From contig NZ_CP058910.1 of NCBI RefSeq assembly GCF_013415885.1, positions 434,001-498,000 of the forward strand: DNA of 64,000 nt, given 5' to 3'. Made by a program: the position numbers and the translations under genes. Source of the stretch: Halosimplex rubrum (GTDB lineage Archaea; Halobacteriota; Halobacteria; Halobacteriales; Haloarculaceae). Below, piece by piece: positions 60,619 to 64,000 of the stretch; within the stretch, counting starts at the first letter, position 1, and each line of letters begins with the position of its first letter. Below the pieces are notes generated by a model. The model was not told where the DNA came from. It ran no database searches and was given only the letters and a program-made list of their open reading frames with translations.

Positions 60619-62598
60619 GTGAGCACCCGTACGAGTGCGCTGGACGCCGTCGTCTTCGGGGTGGATGTCCAGAGCGGCGACGTGCGCGGGGACGTGTCCT
60701 ACGCGCTGGTCGCCTTCGACGGCGAGCACGTGGATCGGGACGTGGTCTCCCGGCGGAAGCTCCGCCGACTGATCCGCGACGAACGGCCCGCCATCGTCGC
60801 CACCGACAACATGTACGAACTTGCGGAGAACAAGGACGCGCTCGTCCACTTCCTGGGCGAACTCCCGGACGAGACGACGCTGGTGCAGGTCACCGGCGCC
60901 GAGCGGCCGGAACCCCTCTCCCGCGTCGCCAACCGCCACGACGTGCCCTACGGCAAAGATCCTATGAAGGAAGCGGAGGCCGCCGCCCGTCTGGCCGCCA
61001 ACAACGTCGGCCAGGTCGTCTCCGCCTTTACCGACGAGACCGAGGTGAAGGTCTCGCGCGGGCGCTCGACCGGCGGTGGCGGCGGCTGGTCCGAGGACCG
61101 CTACACCCGCCGGATCCACGGCTCGGTCAAGAAGCGCACACGCGAGGTCGAATCCGACCTGAAAGAGGCGGGGCTGGAGTTCGAGCGCGAGGAGACCGAG
61201 AAGTACGGCGGCTTCTCCAACGCCATCTTCACCGTCGAGGGCCGCCCGCGGGACATCCCGGTCTCGAACGAGCGAGCGGGCGACGTGCGCGTCGAGGTCG
61301 AGCGCGTCCGCCGGGACGGCATCGAGTTCCGCCCGCTCGCCAAGCGCCGGGACCACGTCGTCGTCGGCGTCGACCCCGGGACGACCACGGCGGTCGCCAT
61401 CGTCGGCCTCGACGGCGAGGTGCTGGACGTGCTGAGCACGCGGACGGCCGACAGCGCCGATGTGACCGAGTGGATCGTCGAGCGCGGTCGGCCGGTCATC
61501 GTCGCCGCCGACGTGACGCCGATGCCGAACACGGTCGAGAAGCTGCGCCGGTCGTTCGACGCCGCCGGCTGGACGCCCGACCGGGACCTGCCGGTCGACG
61601 TGAAACAGCACCGCACCCGCGAGGAGGGCTACGACAACGACCACGAACGCGACGCCATGGCCGCCGCCTTCGGCGCCTTCGACGCCCGCAAAGACCAGTT
61701 CGAGCGCATCGCCGCGAAGGTCCCCCCCGGCCAGGACGTGGGGCCGGTCGTCGCCCGCGTCGTCGCCGGCGAGGAGTCCGTCGAGACCGTCCTCGACGAC
61801 CTCCGGGACGACGGCGGCGAGGACGGCGAGGAGCCCGACCGGCCCGACAACGAACAGTCCCCCGAGCAAAAGCGCATCTCACAGCTCGAATCGCAGGTCG
61901 CCCAGCTGCAGTCGCACGTCGAGAGCCTGGAGGAGACGGTCGACGAGAAGGACGACCGCATCGACGACCTGGAGGGGAAGCTCTCGGAGGCGCGCAGCGA
62001 GACCCGCGTCGAGGCCCGCAAGGACCGCGAGGTCACCCGGCTGGAGCGCGAGAACCGCCGCCTGACGGGCGAGGTCGACGAGCGCGAGGAGCGCATCGAC
62101 GACCTGGAGGGCAAACTCGAGCGGCTGAAGGCGCTCTGGAAGCTCGATCACTCGAACTTCGCGGACATCTCGGAGAAAAAGAAGGGGCTCGTCCCGGTCA
62201 AGGTGGTCGAGCAGTTCACCAGCGACGCCATCGACGACGCCGACGAGCGGTTCGGGCTCGCCGAGGACGACGTCGTCATGTTCCGCGACGCCTCCGGCGC
62301 CGGCGCCTCGACCGCCGACAAGATCGTCGACGTCGATCCGCAGATCGTCCTCCGCGACGGCGGTCTCTCGGATATCGCCGACGAGATCCTGTTCAAACAC
62401 GACATCCCCGTCGCGCCGGTCGAGATGGTGACCGTCCAGGAGGTCGACGAACTCGCCGTCGCCCGCGAGCGCGAGGTCGAGGCCGCCATCGAGGACTGGG
62501 AGGACCGCGCCGAGGAGCGCGAACGGGAGCAAAACGCCCGGATGGTCGACCGGCTCATCAGCGAACACCGCGCCGGCGACCGCGGCGAGAGCGACTGA
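60619..62598 (+). CDS. DUF460 family protein with RNase H-like and coiled-coil regions
   Basis: 659 residues. Archaeal DUF460 signature start DAVVFGVDVQSGDVRGD, then GVDPGTTTAVAIVGLDGEVL, an RNase H-like acidic strand pattern with RPVIVAADVTPMPN and NDHERDAMAAAFGAF. A coiled coil follows (about 415-515, ISQLESQVAQLQSHVESLEE). The C-terminal domain begins at KKKGLVPVKVVEQF. The group is conserved across Euryarchaeota; a nucleic-acid-related role is suspected but unproven. GTG at 60619 chosen from TATA spacing. Confidence 0.85.
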   Translation: MSTRTSALDAVVFGVDVQSGDVRGDVSYALVAFDGEHVDRDVVSRRKLRRLIRDERPAIVATDNMYELAENKDALVHFLGELPDETTLVQVTGAERPEPLSRVANRHDVPYGKDPMKEAEAAARLAANNVGQVVSAFTDETEVKVSRGRSTGGGGGWSEDRYTRRIHGSVKKRTREVESDLKEAGLEFEREETEKYGGFSNAIFTVEGRPRDIPVSNERAGDVRVEVERVRRDGIEFRPLAKRRDHVVVGVDPGTTTAVAIVGLDGEVLDVLSTRTADSADVTEWIVERGRPVIVAADVTPMPNTVEKLRRSFDAAGWTPDRDLPVDVKQHRTREEGYDNDHERDAMAAAFGAFDARKDQFERIAAKVPPGQDVGPVVARVVAGEESVETVLDDLRDDGGEDGEEPDRPDNEQSPEQKRISQLESQVAQLQSHVESLEETVDEKDDRIDDLEGKLSEARSETRVEARKDREVTRLERENRRLTGEVDEREERIDDLEGKLERLKALWKLDHSNFADISEKKKGLVPVKVVEQFTSDAIDDADERFGLAEDDVVMFRDASGAGASTADKIVDVDPQIVLRDGGLSDIADEILFKHDIPVAPVEMVTVQEVDELAVAREREVEAAIEDWEDRAEEREREQNARMVDRLISEHRAGDRGESD

Positions 62599-62679
62599 CG
62601 CGGCGGCCGACGCGTCGTTCCGGCGCACTGCCGTCCCCCCACCGCCGTCTGTACGCGCGGCTCTTTCACGACGACTGTC

Positions 62680-62874
62680 GTGTCAAGTTTTTTTCCGGTG
62701 GGGCTCGTCCAGACGCTGCTGTTCGAGTTGCTCGGGCCGTCGTTCGACCCGCGGGTCGGCCTCCTGCTCGCGCCGCTGCCGGTAGTGCTGTACTTCCTCG
62801 GGTTCGTCCTCGCCTTCTACCTCTACTCCGAGACCGACATCGCCGACGGCCGAGGCGGCGAGACGACCGCGTAG
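62680..62874 (+). CDS. small membrane protein (64 aa)
   Basis: 64 residues from a GTG. Two hydrophobic segments (about 4-18 and 26-50), then an acidic end (SETDIADGRGGE). Orphan small membrane protein, no family recognised. Confidence 0.6.
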   Translation: MSSFFPVGLVQTLLFELLGPSFDPRVGLLLAPLPVVLYFLGFVLAFYLYSETDIADGRGGETTA

Positions 62875-62927
62875 GAGAGAGGAGCGGACGGCCGCGTTGG
62901 ACGGTCGCGTGGGTTCGATACCCTCGT

Positions 62928-63116
62928 TCAGACCATGCCGCCCATGCCGAACGAGGCGAGGACGTTCGTGACGACGCCGTAGAGTATCAGGCCGACGCCG
63001 GCGACGACGAGGCCGATCCCGGCGGCGATCAGCGGTTCGACCGACGCGATGAGTCCGATACCGCCCAGGATCACGAGGATGCCGACGATCCCGGCGGCGC
63101 CGAGTTTGTCTATCAC
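62928..63116 (-). CDS. small membrane protein (DUF7470-like, 62 aa)
   Basis: 62 residues from a GTG. Two glycine-rich hydrophobic helices (about 8-25 and 30-52) separated by VEPLIAAG, ending with Gly/Met. Common haloarchaeal small membrane protein type; the family assignment is from memory. Confidence 0.65.
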   Translation of the reverse strand: MIDKLGAAGIVGILVILGGIGLIASVEPLIAAGIGLVVAGVGLILYGVVTNVLASFGMGGMV

Positions 63117-63188
63117 GTCTCCGCCTCCACTCGGCCGGGCCTTAACCGTTTCAGTCTCCGCGCTCGGCGGCGTCGTCGGCTTTCGCCG

Positions 63189-63602
63189 TCAGTACTCGAA
63201 GTCGGCCTCGACGGTCTGGGCCGCTCGCACGAGTTCCGTGACGGCCTCGCGGTTGCTCAGTAGTTCCATCTCCGAGCCCTCGAACTCCAGGGAGTCGCCC
63301 ATGACGGCCTCGGTGATGTCGAGGTCGTCCTTCAGGAGGTCGACCCACACCGCGTAGGGACCGGCCAGCCCGAAGTCGTAGTCGGCGTCGGGGTCGTGTC
63401 CGCGGGCGGCCACGCAGGCGCCGTCGGCGACGACGACGGTGAGGACGACGGGGTCGCCGTCGTAGCGGTCGTCTGGGAGGATGGCGAACCGGAAGGTGGC
63501 GTCGAAGCCCGCCGCGGCCTCCGCGAAGGCGTCGCGGTCGTTGAGTCGCGCCTGGAGTCGGTCGGCCCACTCGTCGGCCTCGCCCGGCAGCGTCGGTGTC
63601 AT
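63189..63602 (-). CDS. SCP2-like sterol-binding domain protein
   Basis: 137 residues. ATG at 63602 starts MTPTLPGEADEWADRLQARL; the in-frame sequence upstream is not needed. The strand/helix pattern FDATFRFAILPDDRYDGDPVVLTVVVADGACV, LAGPYAVWVDLLKDDLDITEAVMGDSLEFEG fits the SCP2 fold used for lipid or hydrophobic-ligand binding. Ligand unknown. Confidence 0.75.
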   Translation of the reverse strand: MTPTLPGEADEWADRLQARLNDRDAFAEAAAGFDATFRFAILPDDRYDGDPVVLTVVVADGACVAARGHDPDADYDFGLAGPYAVWVDLLKDDLDITEAVMGDSLEFEGSEMELLSNREAVTELVRAAQTVEADFEY

Positions 63603-63691
63603 CGTGTGTGGTGTGGACCCCTCCGCGGCTTTGACCTTTCGGGTTTCCCGGGGCGTCTCGGCGTCCCCAGGGCTGGGCCACCCGCGCAGCC

Positions 63692-64000
63692 TCACACGTC
63701 GCCGTTCTCGAACTCGAGGACGACGGGGCGGTGGTCGGAGACCTGCACGTCGATCACGTCGCAGCGGGTGGGCTCGATGTCGGGGGAGGCGAGGAAGAAG
63801 TCGAGTGTGCGGGTCTCGGAGACAAGCGAGTCGAGCGGCCGCGGCGGGACCGTCTCCCCGGGGTTGTGGAGGACCAGGCCCGTCTCTTCGAGCGCCGACT
63901 CGACCTCCTCGAGGCCGTCGTAGGCGTTGAAGTCGCCGGCGACGACGACGCGGTCGCGCTCGGCGACGATGGCGGCGATCTCGTCGAGCTGTTTGCGGCG
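63692..64000 (-). CDS. endonuclease/exonuclease/phosphatase family protein (C-terminal part)
   Basis: 102 residues visible, cut by the window end (start beyond 64000). VVVAGDFNAYDGLEE carries the D-x-N pair and VSDHRPVVLEF the catalytic Asp-His, both diagnostic of the EEP fold (DNase I-like). Could be a nuclease or a phosphoesterase. Stop TGA at 63692-63694. Confidence 0.88.
   Translation of the reverse strand, partial: RRKQLDEIAAIVAERDRVVVAGDFNAYDGLEEVESALEETGLVLHNPGETVPPRPLDSLVSETRTLDFFLASPDIEPTRCDVIDVQVSDHRPVVLEFENGDV

Overview
The window is about 64 kb of very GC-rich DNA from a haloarchaeon (class Halobacteria). The evidence is acidic D/E-rich proteins throughout, archaeal-type genes (PurO-type IMP cyclohydrolase, DUF63, DUF373, DUF460, type II methionine aminopeptidase, CDKAL1-like methylthiotransferase), Tat-type lipoproteins, and leaderless-style promoters with TTTA/TATA boxes about 27 nt before start codons. 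The genus cannot be called from sequence reading alone. Almost everything looks like ordinary chromosome. There is one lower-GC insertion sequence, and several palindromic intergenic islands.

Layout. 0-6 kb: a potassium/osmotic cluster (two overlapping TrkA-C membrane proteins, a Kch-like K+ channel, an HPP-UspA fusion). 6-12 kb: nucleoside phosphorylase, DUF63, deoxyribose-phosphate aldolase, tRNA methylthiotransferase, a membrane protein, an esterase. 12-13.5 kb: a scar in which the 5' part of an SLC13-type permease is joined to the 3' end of a UspA gene, abutting a short lipoprotein gene. 13.5-21.4 kb: carotenoid oxygenase, CDF metal exporter, HIT protein, GNAT, epimerase, UspA and methionine aminopeptidase, small membrane proteins, a small HTH/membrane-protein operon. 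21.4-24.2 kb: a VapBC-like pair, isoaspartyl peptidase, an IS6-type insertion sequence and a palindromic island. 24.2-35 kb: two large soluble signalling proteins, with isocitrate dehydrogenase and an NHL-repeat protein between them. 35-41.7 kb: DUF373, a Tat-lipoprotein with a VWA domain, and a divergent regulator/unknown pair around a 10-bp inverted repeat. 42-50.4 kb: radical SAM protein, Gfo/Idh/MocA dehydrogenase, a repeat island, a protein with an internal duplication, PurO, phosphoesterase, aspartate kinase, GH97 glycosidase. 50.7-64 kb: acetyltransferase, DUF502, redoxin, PurM, a redox-enzyme cluster (two SDRs, FAD oxidoreductase, acetoacetate decarboxylase-like protein, aldo/keto reductase), DUF460, small membrane proteins, SCP2-like protein, and the end of an endonuclease/phosphatase gene.

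Most notable. (1) The 1378-aa kinase at 30289-34425 holds two complementary half-kinases: the first has an intact ATP-binding domain but no phospho-acceptor histidine, the second has an intact histidine box but a ruined ATP-binding domain. (2) A dispersed repeat of roughly 350-430 bp occurs in opposite orientations at 36.2-36.5 kb and 44.4-44.8 kb; both copies carry an open frame with a 19-residue (57-bp) period. (3) Downstream of icd lies an array of four perfect hairpins, with three look-alikes of the icd stop-codon region. (4) At 38.5-40.5 kb an unrecognised protein with a possible deoxyribosyltransferase/TIR-like pattern is divergent from a regulator. No rRNA, tRNA or CRISPR array was seen.
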